Shown: positions 25,691-35,753 of the stretch, one piece after another
How positions within the stretch are numbered: the first letter of the stretch is position 1
How the letters are laid out: every line of letters starts with the position of its first letter
DNA from: an uncultured Anaerolineae bacterium
GTDB taxonomy: Bacteria; Chloroflexota; Anaerolineae; Aggregatilineales; Phototrophicaceae
NCBI GenBank assembly: GCA_937922795.1
Contig: CALAJK010000023.1
Span: 1-60,398 of the forward strand
Length of the DNA: 60,398 nucleotides
Reading direction: 5' to 3'
Made by a program: the position numbers and the translations under genes
The notes under the pieces: model-generated
Databases searched by the model: none
What the model saw: the letters and a program-made list of their open reading frames with translations, nothing else
What the model was told of the DNA's origin: nothing

Positions 25691-27283
25691 TCAGCTCGAC
25701 ACCGCCTCGCGTTTGACTTCAGACGGCGCAACACACAAGCCGTACTCCACGCTGTCAACCAGAGCGCGCCAGCTCGCCTGGATGATGTTAGTGCCGGCTC
25801 CGACCGTGCTCCACCGCTGAGCGCCGTTCTGAGTCTCGATGAGCACGCGCGTCGTGGCCGCCGTGCCATTGTTGCCGTCCAGGATACGCACTTTATAATC
25901 CGCTAGTTGAAAATCAGCAAGCTGAGGATAGCGGCCAGTCAGCGCTTTACGCAGCGCTAGATCGAGCGCATTGACTGGACCATTCCCTTCCGCCGCCGTG
26001 TGCACGACGTCGCCATCAATGTCCAATTTGACCATCGCCTCGGCCAGCCCGCCGCGGCCGCGGCGCTCCTCAACGATCACTGTATAGTCGATGAGCGTGA
26101 AGATCGGCTTGTAACCCGGCTTGGCGCGATGCAAACGCACCGCCACCGAAGCTTCAGCCCCTTCGAACACGAATCCCTGGCTCTCCAAGACTTTGATCTC
26201 CTGAAGCACTTTGACGGCTTCTTCCTGGGAGACATCCAGGCCGAACTCCTCAGCCTTGCTCAGCACATTCCCCTGGCCGGACAGATCGGAGACCAGAACT
26301 CGCATCTCATTGCCGACAATTTCAGGGTCAATATGCTGGTAGCTGTGGATATTACGCCGCATCGCCGCAACGTGGATACCACCCTTGTGAGCGAAGGCGC
26401 TGCGGCCTACATAGGCTAGGTGGTTATCTGGCGCTAGGTTGGCGATTTCAGCCACAGTGCGCGACAGACTGGTCAAATACCTGAGATGCTCGCGCGAGGG
26501 CAGACAGCGGTAGCCCATCTTCAATTCCAAGTCCGGGATGATACTGCACAAGTTGGCATTGCCGCAACGTTCGCCGTAACCATTGATCGTCCCCTGCACC
26601 TGAATGACCCCGGCCTGTACCGCCGCCAGCGTGTTGGCTACAGCCAGTTCACTATCATTGTGTGTATGAATGCCGAGCGGGATATTTGGGAATGCCTGTC
26701 GCACTGTCTCCACATAGCGCGTCACTTCCCAGGGGAGCGTGCCGCCATTTGTGTCGCATAACACGATCACATCTGCCCCACCCTCGATGGCGGCCGCCAG
26801 CGTATCAAGCCCGTACTCTAGGTCGAGTTTGACACCGTCGAAAAAGTGTTCGGCATCATAGATGACCTCTTTACCGAGGCTCTTCAGATAAGCCAGGCTG
26901 TCGCGGATCATGCGCAGGTTTTCCTGCGGCGTCGTCTGCAGCACTTCCGTGACGTGCAGCATGGAGGTTTTACCGACCACAGTGACGACCGGCGTCTGCG
27001 CTTCCACTAGGGCGATGATATTGAAATCACGTTCAGGATCGCCATTCTTGCGACATGTCGAGCCGAAAGCGGCGATCCTGGCATGAGTGAGTTCTATGTC
27101 GCGCACCGCTTCAAAGTACCCGGCATCTTTGGGATTAGACCCCGGCCAACCGCCTTCGATGTAAGCGATTCCCAGGGAATCCAGCAGGCGCGTCACCTTC
27201 AGCTTGTCGGCCAGCGACAGCGAAATCCCCTCGCGCTGTGTGCCGTCCCTGAGCGTGGTGTCGTAGATGGCAATGGACTGCAT
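25691..27283 (-). CDS. cimA: (R)-citramalate synthase
   Basis: 530 residues. The acyltransferase domain starts IAIYDTTLRDGTQREGISLS, with EGGWPGSNPKD, LCDTNGGTLPWEV, HTHNDSELAVANT and GYGERCGNANLCSIIPDLELK. This GWPGSNPKD-type subgroup is the CimA/long citramalate synthase clade rather than LeuA. A C-terminal LeuA-type dimer (allosteric) domain spans ~400-525. It condenses pyruvate with acetyl-CoA, the first step of threonine-independent isoleucine synthesis; LeuC, LeuD and LeuB, encoded alongside, carry the product on to 2-oxobutanoate. Confidence 0.93.
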   Translation of the reverse strand: MQSIAIYDTTLRDGTQREGISLSLADKLKVTRLLDSLGIAYIEGGWPGSNPKDAGYFEAVRDIELTHARIAAFGSTCRKNGDPERDFNIIALVEAQTPVVTVVGKTSMLHVTEVLQTTPQENLRMIRDSLAYLKSLGKEVIYDAEHFFDGVKLDLEYGLDTLAAAIEGGADVIVLCDTNGGTLPWEVTRYVETVRQAFPNIPLGIHTHNDSELAVANTLAAVQAGVIQVQGTINGYGERCGNANLCSIIPDLELKMGYRCLPSREHLRYLTSLSRTVAEIANLAPDNHLAYVGRSAFAHKGGIHVAAMRRNIHSYQHIDPEIVGNEMRVLVSDLSGQGNVLSKAEEFGLDVSQEEAVKVLQEIKVLESQGFVFEGAEASVAVRLHRAKPGYKPIFTLIDYTVIVEERRGRGGLAEAMVKLDIDGDVVHTAAEGNGPVNALDLALRKALTGRYPQLADFQLADYKVRILDGNNGTAATTRVLIETQNGAQRWSTVGAGTNIIQASWRALVDSVEYGLCVAPSEVKREAVSS

Positions 27284-27292
27284 ACTCTCCCC

Positions 27293-27904
27293 CTATGCGC
27301 TGGTAGTCAGCACGCGCGCAGCGTGTTGCGCTTCATATGCTTCGATCTGATCGTTCAGGCTCAACAAGAAGCCGAGCTGATCAACGCCGTTCAACAAACA
27401 GTAGCGGGAAAACGGATCAATCGGAAAGGTCACCTGCCGGCCATCGGGCAGCGTCACAGATTGAGCTTCTAAGTCTATCGTGACTTCAGCCGACGGATCT
27501 TCCTGCGCCAGACTGATGAGCTGCTGGTGCATCTCAGCATCCACAACGACAGGCAGCAGGCCGTTCTTCAGCGCATTGTTGCGGAAGATATCCGCAAAAT
27601 ACGTGCTGATCACCGCTCGAAAACCCGCCCCCAGCAGCGCCCACGGCGCATGTTCGCGTGAGCTGCCACACCCAAAGTTATGCCCACCAATCAGTATGGA
27701 CGCGCCCTGGTAGACAGGCTGATTCAGCACAAAGTCTGGTTTGGGGGAACCATCCGCCTCGTAACGCCAGTCCGAAAAACAGGCCGCGCCCAGTCCTTCC
27801 TTGTCGGTGACTTTCAAAAAGCGCGCCGGGATGATCTGGTCAGTGTCAATATCGTTGATCGGCAGCGGCGCCAGACGCCCGCTGAATACGCGGATCGGTT
27901 CCAT
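27293..27904 (-). CDS. leuD: Isopropylmalate isomerase, small subunit
   Basis: 203 residues. [14 protein letters not shown] near 18-31 and [20 protein letters not shown] are the swivel-domain signatures of bacterial LeuD. It forms the aconitase-type isomerase with LeuC. Its ATG shares a base with the leuC stop (27904), so the two subunits are translationally coupled. Confidence 0.96.
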   Translation of the reverse strand: MEPIRVFSGRLAPLPINDIDTDQIIPARFLKVTDKEGLGAACFSDWRYEADGSPKPDFVLNQPVYQGASILIGGHNFGCGSSREHAPWALLGAGFRAVISTYFADIFRNNALKNGLLPVVVDAEMHQQLISLAQEDPSAEVTIDLEAQSVTLPDGRQVTFPIDPFSRYCLLNGVDQLGFLLSLNDQIEAYEAQHAARVLTTSA

Positions 27905-29352
27905 CAGTTCATCAACTCCCTGGGATCAGTGATCACGCCGCTGACAGCCGCAGCCACCGCGGTCAGCGGACTAGCGAGGAAAGTGCGCCCGCCTTTGCCC
28001 TGGCGGCCCTCAAAATTGCGATTGCTGGTGCTGACGGCGTACTGCCCCGGTTGAAGCTGATCGCCGTTCATCGCAATGCACATCGAGCAGCCCGCTTCGC
28101 GCCATTCGGCGCCAGCCGCTTTGAAGATCTCATGCAGCCCTTCAGCTTCAGCCTGCGCCTTCACCTGCTGTGAGCCAGGCACGACCAGCATGCGCACGCC
28201 TTCAGCCACCTTCCGGCCTTTGATGAGGCGCGCTGCTTCACGCAGATCCGAAATGCGAGAGTTGGTACAGCTTCCGACGAACACGACGTCAATGCGCTGG
28301 CCTAACAGCGGCTGGCCAGGCTGCAAAGCCATGTATTTCAACGCTTTGTCCAATGCCATCTTCTGGCTGACATCGCTCAGGTGATCGGGGTCTGGCACGC
28401 GCCCGGTGATCGGCATCCCCATGCCTGGATTGGTTCCGTAGGTGATCATCGGAACCAGATCGTCGGCGTTCAGCGTCACTTCATTGTCGAACACTGCGCC
28501 ATCGTCCGATGGCAGCTGCCGCCAAGCCGCCACTGCCCGCTCCCAATCAGCGCCGCGCGGCGCATAGGGGCGGCCAGCGACGTACTCGAACGTGGTATCA
28601 TCCGGCGCAACCAGCCCCGCACGCGCGCCGCCTTCGATAGACATGTTGCAAATGGTCATGCGACCTTCCATATTTAACGACCGGATGGCTTCGCCCATGT
28701 ACTCAAACACATAGCCCGTGCCGCCGCCGACGCCGATCTTGGCGATGATCGCCAGGATGATATCCTTGGCAGTCACTCCTGGCTGCAGACGACCATCCAC
28801 GCGGATGGCCATCGTTTTGGGCTGGTTCTGCAGCAGGCACTGAGTGGCCAGCACATGCGCCACTTCGCTGGTGCCGATGCCAAATGCCAGCGCCCCAAAC
28901 GCGCCGTGCGTGCTGGTATGGCTGTCGCCGCAAACGATCGTCATCCCTGGCTGCGTGAGACCCTGTTCTGGGCCGATGACATGGACGATACCTTGATTCG
29001 AGGTTCCCAGGTCGTACAGCGGAATGCCGAAATCGGCGCAGTTTTTGCGCATGACGTCAAGCTGCGCCGCCGCCATCTGGTCAGTGACCGGGATGATGCC
29101 CAAAGCGTTGCGCGGTGTGGTCGGCGTACTGTGATCCATCGTCCCCAACGTCTTATCGGGACGGCGCACTTTCAGCCCGCGTTCGCGCAGCAGCGCGAAG
29201 GCTTGCGGTGATGTCACCTCATGCACCAGATGGAGGTCAATATACAGCACCGCCGGCGTATCTGGTGTCTGCGGTCGAACCAGATGCTGATCCCAGACTT
29301 TCTCGAACAGCGTCCGCGCCCTGTTTCTGTTGAAATGCCCGTTCGTCGTCAT
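27904..29352 (-). CDS. leuC: Isopropylmalate isomerase, large subunit
   Basis: 482 residues from ATG 29352; a GTG at 29373 is also in frame. [11 protein letters not shown] opens the protein, HSTPTTPR and [20 protein letters not shown] follow, and the [4Fe-4S] ligands are in [13 protein letters not shown] and CSMCIAMN. It isomerises 2- to 3-isopropylmalate and likely citramalate to 3-methylmalate. It needs a cluster supplied by systems like the SUF set at 5-11 kb. It lies 104 nt after leuA. Confidence 0.95.
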   Translation of the reverse strand: MTTNGHFNRNRARTLFEKVWDQHLVRPQTPDTPAVLYIDLHLVHEVTSPQAFALLRERGLKVRRPDKTLGTMDHSTPTTPRNALGIIPVTDQMAAAQLDVMRKNCADFGIPLYDLGTSNQGIVHVIGPEQGLTQPGMTIVCGDSHTSTHGAFGALAFGIGTSEVAHVLATQCLLQNQPKTMAIRVDGRLQPGVTAKDIILAIIAKIGVGGGTGYVFEYMGEAIRSLNMEGRMTICNMSIEGGARAGLVAPDDTTFEYVAGRPYAPRGADWERAVAAWRQLPSDDGAVFDNEVTLNADDLVPMITYGTNPGMGMPITGRVPDPDHLSDVSQKMALDKALKYMALQPGQPLLGQRIDVVFVGSCTNSRISDLREAARLIKGRKVAEGVRMLVVPGSQQVKAQAEAEGLHEIFKAAGAEWREAGCSMCIAMNGDQLQPGQYAVSTSNRNFEGRQGKGGRTFLASPLTAVAAAVSGVITDPRELMN

Positions 29353-29394
29353 ATCCTGATCTCTAGTGCTCACACGGTTATCCAAAAACTCGGA

Positions 29395-29431
29395 GCGCCG
29401 GCCTATCTCCAAACAACGCCTAGACCGGCGC
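29395..29431 (-). other. Intercistronic hairpin between leuA and leuC
   Basis: GCGCCGG (29395-29401) pairs with CCGGCGC (29425-29431) across a 23-nt loop in the 104-nt gap. No T run follows; a stability element is the likeliest role. Confidence 0.4.
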
Positions 29432-29456
29432 CGCCCCAAATTCCTAATCCAAGACG

Positions 29457-31073
29457 CTAATCAGCGTGTTTCACGCTGACTGTGGCCGCCTCGCCTTCCG
29501 GTTGGCGTGTGCCGTAGCCCTGTACAGCGATCATCCGGTTCAGCGCGGCCAGATAAGCCTTGACGCTGGCCACCACGATATCGCTGTCGGCTCCGTAGCC
29601 CCCGAACGAGCGCTTGTCCTCGCCCGGCGCAGCAATGCGCACAGTGACCTCGCCTAGCGCGTCGATTCCTTCGGTTACACTGTGGACGCTGTATTCGATG
29701 AGCGTATTAGGGGCTTTGACAATAGCGTCAATCGCTTTGTAGCTGGCGTCTACAGGGCCGGTACCGACCGCTGCATGAACGAAAGTCTCTCCATCAGCGC
29801 TGCGCATCTTGACGGTCGCGGTCGGCATGCCCATAGTGCCGCACATCACTTGAATGTCCACCAAACTGAAGATTTCTTCTGGCTTGTGGAATTCATCGGC
29901 GATCAACGCCTCCAGATCGGCATCGGTGACGGTCTTTTTGGCATCGGCCAGATCCTTGAACCGGGCAAAAACCTGGTTGAGAGCGTCACCCTCGATTTGA
30001 TAACCCAACTCCTTTAGGCGCGCTTTCAAGGCGTGACGGCCGCTGTGCTTCCCCAACACCAGCCGGCTCTGACTGAGACCGATACTTTCCGGCGTCATGA
30101 TCTCGTAGGTGCTGGCGTGCTTCAGCACACCATCCTGATGAATGCCCGCCTCATGCGCAAAGGCGTTGCTGCCAACTACCGCCTTATTGGGCTGTACCGG
30201 CATCCCCGTATAATTGCTGACTAACCGACTGGTTTTCATGATTTCGCGCGTGTTGATACGGGTATGCAGGCCGTAGAACTGCGAGCGCGTATGCAGCGCC
30301 ATCACGACCTCTTCCAGACTCGTATTGCCGGCGCGCTCACCAATCCCATTGACCGTGACCTCAACCTGCCGAGCGCCGGCCACCACCCCCATCAGGGTAT
30401 TGGCAGTTGCCAGCCCCAGATCATTATGACAGTGCACCGACCAGATGATGCCGCTGCCCGGCCCGGCGCCGGGGGTCTCTGCGATCAGGTTGGCGATCAG
30501 TTCGCCCCATTCCTGCGGGGTGACGTAGCCCACTGTGTCCGGGATGTTCAGCGTGGTCGCGCCGCATTCAACTGCCGCTGCGCACACCTCAACCAGGAAT
30601 GAGGGATCAGTTCGTCCGGCATCCATCGGGCTGAACTCCACATCCTCACACAGGCTGCGCGCTAAAGTCACCGCTTTGCGGATGGTCTCCAACGCCTGCT
30701 GGCGCGTCATCCCGGTTTGATATTTCAGATGAATATCAGACGTCCCCAGAAAAGTGTGTATGCGCGGCTTCGCCGCTAGTTTCACCGCTTCCCAACAGGT
30801 ACGAATGTCGCTTTCAACCGCCCGCGCTAGGCCGCAAATCACCGGCCCTTCCGGCGTTCCAACCTCATGAGCGATACGCTGCACCGCTGCCAGATCATCC
30901 GGAGAAGCGGCCGGAAATCCGGCTTCGATGATATCGACGCCCAACCGCGCGAGCTGCCGGGCGATTTCTAACTTCTCCGCACTGCTCAACGTTGCGCCAG
31001 GACTCTGCTCACCATCGCGCAGCGTCGTGTCAAAAATACGTACATGGTTCGGGTCATACGTGATCGTAGTCAT
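29457..31073 (-). CDS. leuA: 2-isopropylmalate synthase
   Basis: 538 residues. The catalytic barrel has [47 protein letters not shown] and [33 protein letters not shown] lies in the linker. Residues ~400-525 are the leucine-binding regulatory domain, ending in [20 protein letters not shown]. It condenses 2-ketoisovalerate with acetyl-CoA, committing to leucine, and is probably feedback-inhibited by leucine. Its ATG overlaps the stop of a 28-codon leader. Confidence 0.96.
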   Translation of the reverse strand: MTTITYDPNHVRIFDTTLRDGEQSPGATLSSAEKLEIARQLARLGVDIIEAGFPAASPDDLAAVQRIAHEVGTPEGPVICGLARAVESDIRTCWEAVKLAAKPRIHTFLGTSDIHLKYQTGMTRQQALETIRKAVTLARSLCEDVEFSPMDAGRTDPSFLVEVCAAAVECGATTLNIPDTVGYVTPQEWGELIANLIAETPGAGPGSGIIWSVHCHNDLGLATANTLMGVVAGARQVEVTVNGIGERAGNTSLEEVVMALHTRSQFYGLHTRINTREIMKTSRLVSNYTGMPVQPNKAVVGSNAFAHEAGIHQDGVLKHASTYEIMTPESIGLSQSRLVLGKHSGRHALKARLKELGYQIEGDALNQVFARFKDLADAKKTVTDADLEALIADEFHKPEEIFSLVDIQVMCGTMGMPTATVKMRSADGETFVHAAVGTGPVDASYKAIDAIVKAPNTLIEYSVHSVTEGIDALGEVTVRIAAPGEDKRSFGGYGADSDIVVASVKAYLAALNRMIAVQGYGTRQPEGEAATVSVKHAD

Positions 31074-31156
31074 CCGGGGTGATCCTCTCTGTCAAGGCAA
31101 TGCAGGATAGAAATGGTCATCCACAGCCGAAGGTCGCTAAGGCCATCCTCAGACAT
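31070..31156 (-). CDS. 28-codon leader peptide overlapping leuA
   Basis: The frame opens at ATG 31156 after AAGGGGGTGATC, an almost perfect complement of the 16S rRNA 3' end, and its TGA (31072-31070) overlaps the leuA ATG (31073) as ATGA. The peptide begins [13 protein letters not shown] and has Leu at 6, 9, 11, 18 and 21 and Ile at 15 and 17. The strong ribosome-binding site and the overlap say it is translated and coupled to leuA. Too short for any known protein. Most likely a regulatory leader. Confidence 0.6.
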   Translation of the reverse strand: MSEDGLSDLRLWMTISILHCLDREDHPG

Positions 31157-31167
31157 GTGATCACCCC
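31076..31167 (-). promoter_or_regulatory. Complementary segments around the leuA leader (translation switch)
   Basis: In the minus-strand RNA GGGGTGATC (31167-31159, the leader ribosome-binding site) is perfectly complementary to GATCACCCC (31084-31076), which ends two bases before the leuA ATG. A 9-bp helix closing a 74-nt loop would hide both initiation sites; ribosomes translating the leader would open it. Confidence 0.55.
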
Positions 31168-31214
31168 CTTCCGCACTGACGCCCGAAACTTCTTGTCTCA
31201 TCAGTCGTCCTTCA

Positions 31215-32225
31215 TCAAGCCTGCTGCTTAATGCGCTTGGCGTTCAAGAACGGCATCATCTCGCGCAGTTCAGCGCCAACCTGTTCAATCAACAGCTCGT
31301 GCTCACGGCGGCGCCGTGGCAGGAAATTCGGACGCCCTTTCTTGTTTTCTTCGATCCACTCACGAGCAAATGATCCGTCCTGAATGCGCTGCAGCACCCC
31401 GTCCAGCTCTTCTTTAACGATGCTCTCAATCTGATCGCCTACGACATAGCCGCCGTATTCAGCCGTGTCGCTGACGCTGTACCACATATAGCTCAGACCA
31501 CCCTGATACAGCAGATCAACGATCAGCTTCAGTTCATGCAGACACTCGAAATAGGCGACCTCCGGCTGATAGCCAGCTTTGACCAGTGTCTCAAACGCCG
31601 ACCGGATGAGCGCAGTGACTCCGCCGCACAAGATGACCTGCTCGCCAAACAGATCGGTCTCCGTCTCCTCTTTGAAAGTCGTCTCGATCACGCCCGCGCG
31701 GGTGCAGCCAATCGCCTTGGCATACGCCAGCGCCAACGCTTTGGCTTGGCCGGTTGCGTCCTGATATACCGCCAGCAGCGCCGGCGTGCCGCCGCCTTCA
31801 CGGAAGACCTCGCGCACTCGATGGCCAGGCGCTTTAGGCGCTACCATGGTCACATCCACGCTGGCGGGCGGTTTGATCTCGCCGAAATGGATGTTGAACC
31901 CGTGAGCGAACATCAACATACTTCCCGGCTTCAGATTCGGACCGATGAACTGCGCGTAGACTTCAGCCTGCTTGGTGTCAGGGATCAGCACCATGACGAC
32001 GTCCGCGTCGCGCACTGCATCGGCGACCGTCTTCACCGTCAGACCATCGGCTTCTGCCTTGGCCCAGCTCTGGCTGCCATCATGAAGGCCGACAACGACT
32101 TTCGCGCCGCTGTCCTTGGCATTCAGCGCGTGCGCATGTCCCTGGCTGCCATACCCGATGACCGCGATCGTTTTGCCCTGCAGCAAAGACAGATCGGCGT
32201 CCTGATCGTAATACAACTTCGCCAT
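31215..32225 (-). CDS. ilvC: Ketol-acid reductoisomerase
   Basis: 336 residues from ATG 32225 with GGAG upstream; an ATG four codons earlier overlaps it. The class I (short) form: NADPH fold [40 protein letters not shown], and the magnesium ligands in [19 protein letters not shown]. It converts acetolactate and acetohydroxybutyrate to dihydroxy acids for valine, leucine and isoleucine. The next enzyme, IlvD, is not encoded in this window. Confidence 0.97.
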   Translation of the reverse strand: MAKLYYDQDADLSLLQGKTIAVIGYGSQGHAHALNAKDSGAKVVVGLHDGSQSWAKAEADGLTVKTVADAVRDADVVMVLIPDTKQAEVYAQFIGPNLKPGSMLMFAHGFNIHFGEIKPPASVDVTMVAPKAPGHRVREVFREGGGTPALLAVYQDATGQAKALALAYAKAIGCTRAGVIETTFKEETETDLFGEQVILCGGVTALIRSAFETLVKAGYQPEVAYFECLHELKLIVDLLYQGGLSYMWYSVSDTAEYGGYVVGDQIESIVKEELDGVLQRIQDGSFAREWIEENKKGRPNFLPRRRREHELLIEQVGAELREMMPFLNAKRIKQQA

Positions 32226-32245
32226 GTTGTTCTCCATCCTGTAGG

Positions 32246-32267
32246 GGGCGGCTTTGATTGGCCGCCC
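32246..32267 (-). other. Intercistronic hairpin between ilvN and ilvC
   Basis: GGGCGGC pairs with GCCGCCC around an 8-nt loop, about 21 nt before the ilvC start. It has no T tract and is probably not a terminator. Confidence 0.45.
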
Positions 32268-32287
32268 TTAAATACGCAAGCCCTGCC

Positions 32288-32860
32288 CTACACGCCGTAG
32301 ACCTGGTATGCATCTGCCTCCGTGTGCGCCAGAATCGGGGGCTCATAATCTGCGTCCACAATGCGAACGCCGCGCCCCATCGCGACTACGCCAGTGCGCA
32401 CCATCTCCACGATACCGATCGGCTCAAGCTCATGAATCAGCGACTCGACGATGTCTTCTTGTGCGGTGATCTCGATGATGGCGACCTTCGTGCCGATGTC
32501 CACGATCCGGGCTGGATACCGGTCACAGATCGTCGTTACCGCATTGCGCGAGTCAACATCATCCGTCCTCACTTTGATGAGCGCCAGATCACGGCTGACA
32601 TACGGCTCTTCGGACACCAATTTGACATCGATGACATTGACCAGCTTGAACAAGTTGGCCGCGATACGACGACCATCGGTGCGCTGGGCGTCGACCACAA
32701 TCGTCATGCGCGAGATATGCGGTTTGTGTGTGCGCCCCACCGTCAGGCTGTCCACGTTGAAGTTGCGCCGCCGGAACAGGCTGGCGACTCGATTTAGCAC
32801 GCCAGGCTTGTTCTCAACCAGAGCGACAACTGTCTGTTTGTGCTTTTCAGGCTGGCTCAT
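32288..32860 (-). CDS. ilvN: Acetolactate synthase, regulatory subunit
   Basis: 190 residues. An N-terminal ACT domain (VVALVENKPGVLNRVASLFR, NVDSLTVGRT) is followed by the second ALS_ss_C domain (RYPARIVDIGTKVAIIEITA, LEPIGIVEMVRTGVVAMGRG). It binds valine or other branched-chain amino acids and controls IlvB. Its ATG overlaps the ilvB stop (ATGA), the usual coupled arrangement. Confidence 0.95.
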   Translation of the reverse strand: MSQPEKHKQTVVALVENKPGVLNRVASLFRRRNFNVDSLTVGRTHKPHISRMTIVVDAQRTDGRRIAANLFKLVNVIDVKLVSEEPYVSRDLALIKVRTDDVDSRNAVTTICDRYPARIVDIGTKVAIIEITAQEDIVESLIHELEPIGIVEMVRTGVVAMGRGVRIVDADYEPPILAHTEADAYQVYGV

Positions 32861-34560
32861 CCTTGCTTCTCCCCAGGTTTAGGCCGCCGGATCATGTTGT
32901 GCAGATCGGCGCCGGCGGGCACCATTGGATAGACGATGTCTTCTTTCTCGATCGCGTCCTCGATCAAGACCGTGGTCTCATGGCTGCGGGCGAACCGCAC
33001 CGACTCCTCGACCTGGCTGCGATGCGTCACCCGCATGGCGGGTATCCCGAAGGCCTCCGCCAGCTTGACGAAATCCGGATTGAACATCGGCGTAGCTTGA
33101 TAGCGTTCTTCATAGAAGAATTCCTGCCACTGCCGCACCATCCCCAAGTAGGCATTGTTCAAGATGGCGATATTGACCTTCACCTTTTCCTGCATGGCCG
33201 TCGCCAGCTCGGCCATCGTCATCTGGAAACCGCCATCACCCACGATCGCCCATACTTCTTCATCAGGCCTGCCCAGCTTAGCGCCGATCGCCGCTGGCAA
33301 ACCAAACCCCATCGTCCCTAGCCCACCGCTGGTCAGCATCGTGGCAGGACGCTGATGAGGATAATACTGGGCTTCTAACATCTGATGCTGTCCAACATCC
33401 GTGACGGTGATCGCGTCGCCGCCTGTGTAATGCCACAGATCATTGATGACCTGCGCGCCCAACAGGCGATCGCCCGTGTCATAATTCAAAATATCGCGTT
33501 CGTTCCCGTCTTCCTGCCAGTCGCGAATACGACCGATCCATTCAGGGTGCGTCATGGATTGCAAACCGGGCAGGATTTGCGCCAGCACTGTTCGGACGTC
33601 TCCGGCAATGCCTACATCAACTTTGACGTTCTTATTGATCTCTGAGGGATCAATATCAACGTGGATTTTGCGCGAATTCGGCGAATACGTCTTCAGGTTG
33701 CCCGTCACGCGATCATCGAAACGCATCCCCAGCGCGATCAGCAGATCGGCCTCCTGGATGGCGTAGTTGCAGGCCGCCGCGCCATGCATCCCCATCATGC
33801 CAACCACCAACGGATGTTGCTCCGACATCGCACCTTTCCCCAGCAGCGTCAGCGCCACGGGTATCTGCGCCCTTTCCGCCAGCTCGCGCAGCTCTTGCGA
33901 CGCGCCGGCCATCACGATGCCGTGACCGGCCAAAATGATAGGTCGTTTCGCCTGGTGAATGAGATCCAACGCCGCCTGGATCTGCTCCTCGCTGGCCATG
34001 CTGGGCGGACGGTAACCGGGCAGGCGCACTGGTCCTTCTGGATATTCGAACTCGATCTTTTCGTTCTGGACATCTTTGGGAATATCGATCAGCACCGGCC
34101 CCGGACGCCCAGTGCGGGCGATGTAAAATGCTTCCTTGATCACATAAGCCAGCTCACGGACATCGCCGACCAAGTAGTTATGCTTAGTGATCGGCAGTGT
34201 GATACCGGTGATGTCAATCTCCTGGAAGGCGTCTGAACCGATAGCGCCGCGTGGAACCTGTCCGGTGATGCAGACGATCGGCGACGAATCCATCATGGCT
34301 GTGCCGATGCCGGTCACTAGATTGGTCGCGCCCGGCCCGCTAGTGGCGATGGCCACCCCAACCTTGCCGGTCGCCCGCGCATAGCCGTCAGCCATGTGAG
34401 CTGCACCCTGTTCATGGCGTACCAACACGTGCCGAATCTGTGGATACTTCGTCATGGCGTCATACGTCGGCAGGATGGCTCCGCCAGGGTAGCCAAACAT
34501 GATCTCGACCCCCTCGCGCAGCAAACATTCCATCACAATTTCTGCTCCGGTCAGCATCAT
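32857..34560 (-). CDS. ilvB: Acetolactate synthase, catalytic subunit
   Basis: 567 residues. FGYPGGAILPTYDAM at the start, the TPP glutamate region VRHEQGAAHMADGYARATG, SGPGATNLVTGIG, and the C-terminal TPP motif GDGGFQMTMAELATAMQ with NNAYLGMVRQWQ. It condenses two pyruvates, or pyruvate and 2-oxobutanoate, using TPP and FAD. AAGGAG precedes tandem ATGs. It follows ilvE by 49 nt. Confidence 0.97.
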   Translation of the reverse strand: MMLTGAEIVMECLLREGVEIMFGYPGGAILPTYDAMTKYPQIRHVLVRHEQGAAHMADGYARATGKVGVAIATSGPGATNLVTGIGTAMMDSSPIVCITGQVPRGAIGSDAFQEIDITGITLPITKHNYLVGDVRELAYVIKEAFYIARTGRPGPVLIDIPKDVQNEKIEFEYPEGPVRLPGYRPPSMASEEQIQAALDLIHQAKRPIILAGHGIVMAGASQELRELAERAQIPVALTLLGKGAMSEQHPLVVGMMGMHGAAACNYAIQEADLLIALGMRFDDRVTGNLKTYSPNSRKIHVDIDPSEINKNVKVDVGIAGDVRTVLAQILPGLQSMTHPEWIGRIRDWQEDGNERDILNYDTGDRLLGAQVINDLWHYTGGDAITVTDVGQHQMLEAQYYPHQRPATMLTSGGLGTMGFGLPAAIGAKLGRPDEEVWAIVGDGGFQMTMAELATAMQEKVKVNIAILNNAYLGMVRQWQEFFYEERYQATPMFNPDFVKLAEAFGIPAMRVTHRSQVEESVRFARSHETTVLIEDAIEKEDIVYPMVPAGADLHNMIRRPKPGEKQG

Positions 34561-34609
34561 GGTGTTGTGCTCCTTGTCATCTTCGGTCTTTGCCTATATA
34601 TGTGTATGC

Positions 34610-35551
34610 TTAGTCACTGCTCGGGACCGGCGCAGTTTGGCGGACGTAAGTCAGCCAGCCATGCCGGTCAGGCACTTTGCCCGACGTGATGTTGAAGAAC
34701 TCTTGCTGCACAGCCCGCGTGATCGGGCCAGGCTTACCACTTCCTACCGGGATACGATCTACTGACCGGATCGGCGTGATCTCAGCCGCCGTGCCAGTGA
34801 AGAAGATTTCATCAGCCAGATACAGCATATCGCGCGCAATCGCCTCATAACGCACGCTGTATCCCAGATCATGCAGCAGCTTGAGGACAGTATCGCGCGT
34901 CACGCCCATCAGAATAGACGCCCAAGCTCCGGGCGTGTACACCACACCATCGTGAATGACGAACAGATTCTCGCCAGCGCCCTCGCTCACATAGCCGTTG
35001 ATGTCGAGGGCAATCCCCTCGCTAAAGCCGTTGTCGTGGGCTTCCATACTGATGAACTGACTGTTGACATACTGGCCGCCAATTTTCGCCAGCGACGCGA
35101 ATGTATCGGGGGCAATCCGCCGCCAGGAGCTCACCTGAACGTCAACGCCATTTTCGATCGCTTCGCTCCCCAGATACCGTCCCCACTCCATGGTGATGAT
35201 GACCACTTCAGTTGGGTTTTGACGTCCCTCCAAACCGAGTTTGTTCGCCCCTCGGAAGACCAGCGGTCGAATGTAGCACGACTCATGTCCATTGCGCCGA
35301 ATGGTCTCCAAAATCGCCTGATTAATCTGGTCGGCGGTATACTCCAGCTCAATCCGCGCGATTTTACAGGAGTTAATTAACCGCTGAGTGTGCGGCTGCA
35401 GGCGAAATACGGCCGGTCCATCGGGCGTCGCATAGGCGCGTATGCCTTCAAATACGCTGGAGCCATAGTGCAGAGCGTGGGCAGTGACGTGCACCGTTGC
35501 CTTGTCCCATTCGATAAACTCGCCGTTCTTCCAGATATATTCTGCTGGCAT
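34610..35551 (-). CDS. ilvE: Branched-chain amino acid aminotransferase
   Basis: 313 residues from ATG 35551 with GAGGAA seven nt upstream. A longer frame exists but would run through the attenuator terminator. Class IV fold: HYGSSVFEGIRAY, the PLP-lysine region SLAKIGGQYVNSQ, and INGYVSEGAGENLFVIHDG. It performs the last step of valine, leucine and isoleucine synthesis. As the first structural gene after the ilv leader it is directly exposed to attenuation. Confidence 0.95.
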   Translation of the reverse strand: MPAEYIWKNGEFIEWDKATVHVTAHALHYGSSVFEGIRAYATPDGPAVFRLQPHTQRLINSCKIARIELEYTADQINQAILETIRRNGHESCYIRPLVFRGANKLGLEGRQNPTEVVIITMEWGRYLGSEAIENGVDVQVSSWRRIAPDTFASLAKIGGQYVNSQFISMEAHDNGFSEGIALDINGYVSEGAGENLFVIHDGVVYTPGAWASILMGVTRDTVLKLLHDLGYSVRYEAIARDMLYLADEIFFTGTAAEITPIRSVDRIPVGSGKPGPITRAVQQEFFNITSGKVPDRHGWLTYVRQTAPVPSSD

Positions 35552-35580
35552 AGACTCTTCCTCGATCGCTGTCGAAAATA

Positions 35581-35602
35581 AAAAGCCCCCGGCTTGGGGG
35601 CT
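35581..35602 (-). terminator. Attenuator terminator upstream of ilvE
   Basis: AGCCCCC (35602-35596) pairs perfectly with GGGGGCT (35590-35584) around AAGCC and runs into a T-rich tail broken by a single A. It stands between the ilv leader peptide and the ilvE ribosome-binding site. Confidence 0.9.
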
Positions 35603-35644
35603 AGTTGCTGCGCTTGTCTCCGTCCTCAACCACCGCCCAAGCCG
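35590..35644 (-). promoter_or_regulatory. Antiterminator helix of the ilv attenuator
   Basis: An 18-nt segment directly after the leader stop (35644-35627) pairs with an 18-nt segment containing the terminator 5' arm (35607-35590). 16 of 18 positions pair: nine unbroken from CGGCTTGGG with CCCAAGCCG, and a second block TGGTTG with CAACTA. This helix and the terminator cannot coexist. Confidence 0.8.
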
Positions 35645-35719
35645 TTATAACCCGCCGATAAGGACGAGTACGATGATAATGCTGATGAGGGCGGCGTTGA
35701 GCTTGCTGAGCATCTTCAT
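35645..35719 (-). CDS. ilv leader peptide (branched-chain amino acid attenuator)
   Basis: 24 codons from ATG 35719 (a second ATG is at 35713). The C-terminal 13 residues are ISIIIVLVLIGGL, so ten of the last thirteen codons call for Ile, Val or Leu. This is the composition of the IlvL-type leader, with all three branched-chain amino acids acting as signals. Stop TAA is immediately followed by the antiterminator strand. No strong ribosome-binding site is visible. The longer open frame to 35833 passes through the promoter and is not credible. Confidence 0.85.
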   Translation of the reverse strand: MKMLSKLNAALISIIIVLVLIGGL

Positions 35720-35753
35720 GATGTTTAGCACTGCGATAGTGGTATTGTCACCT

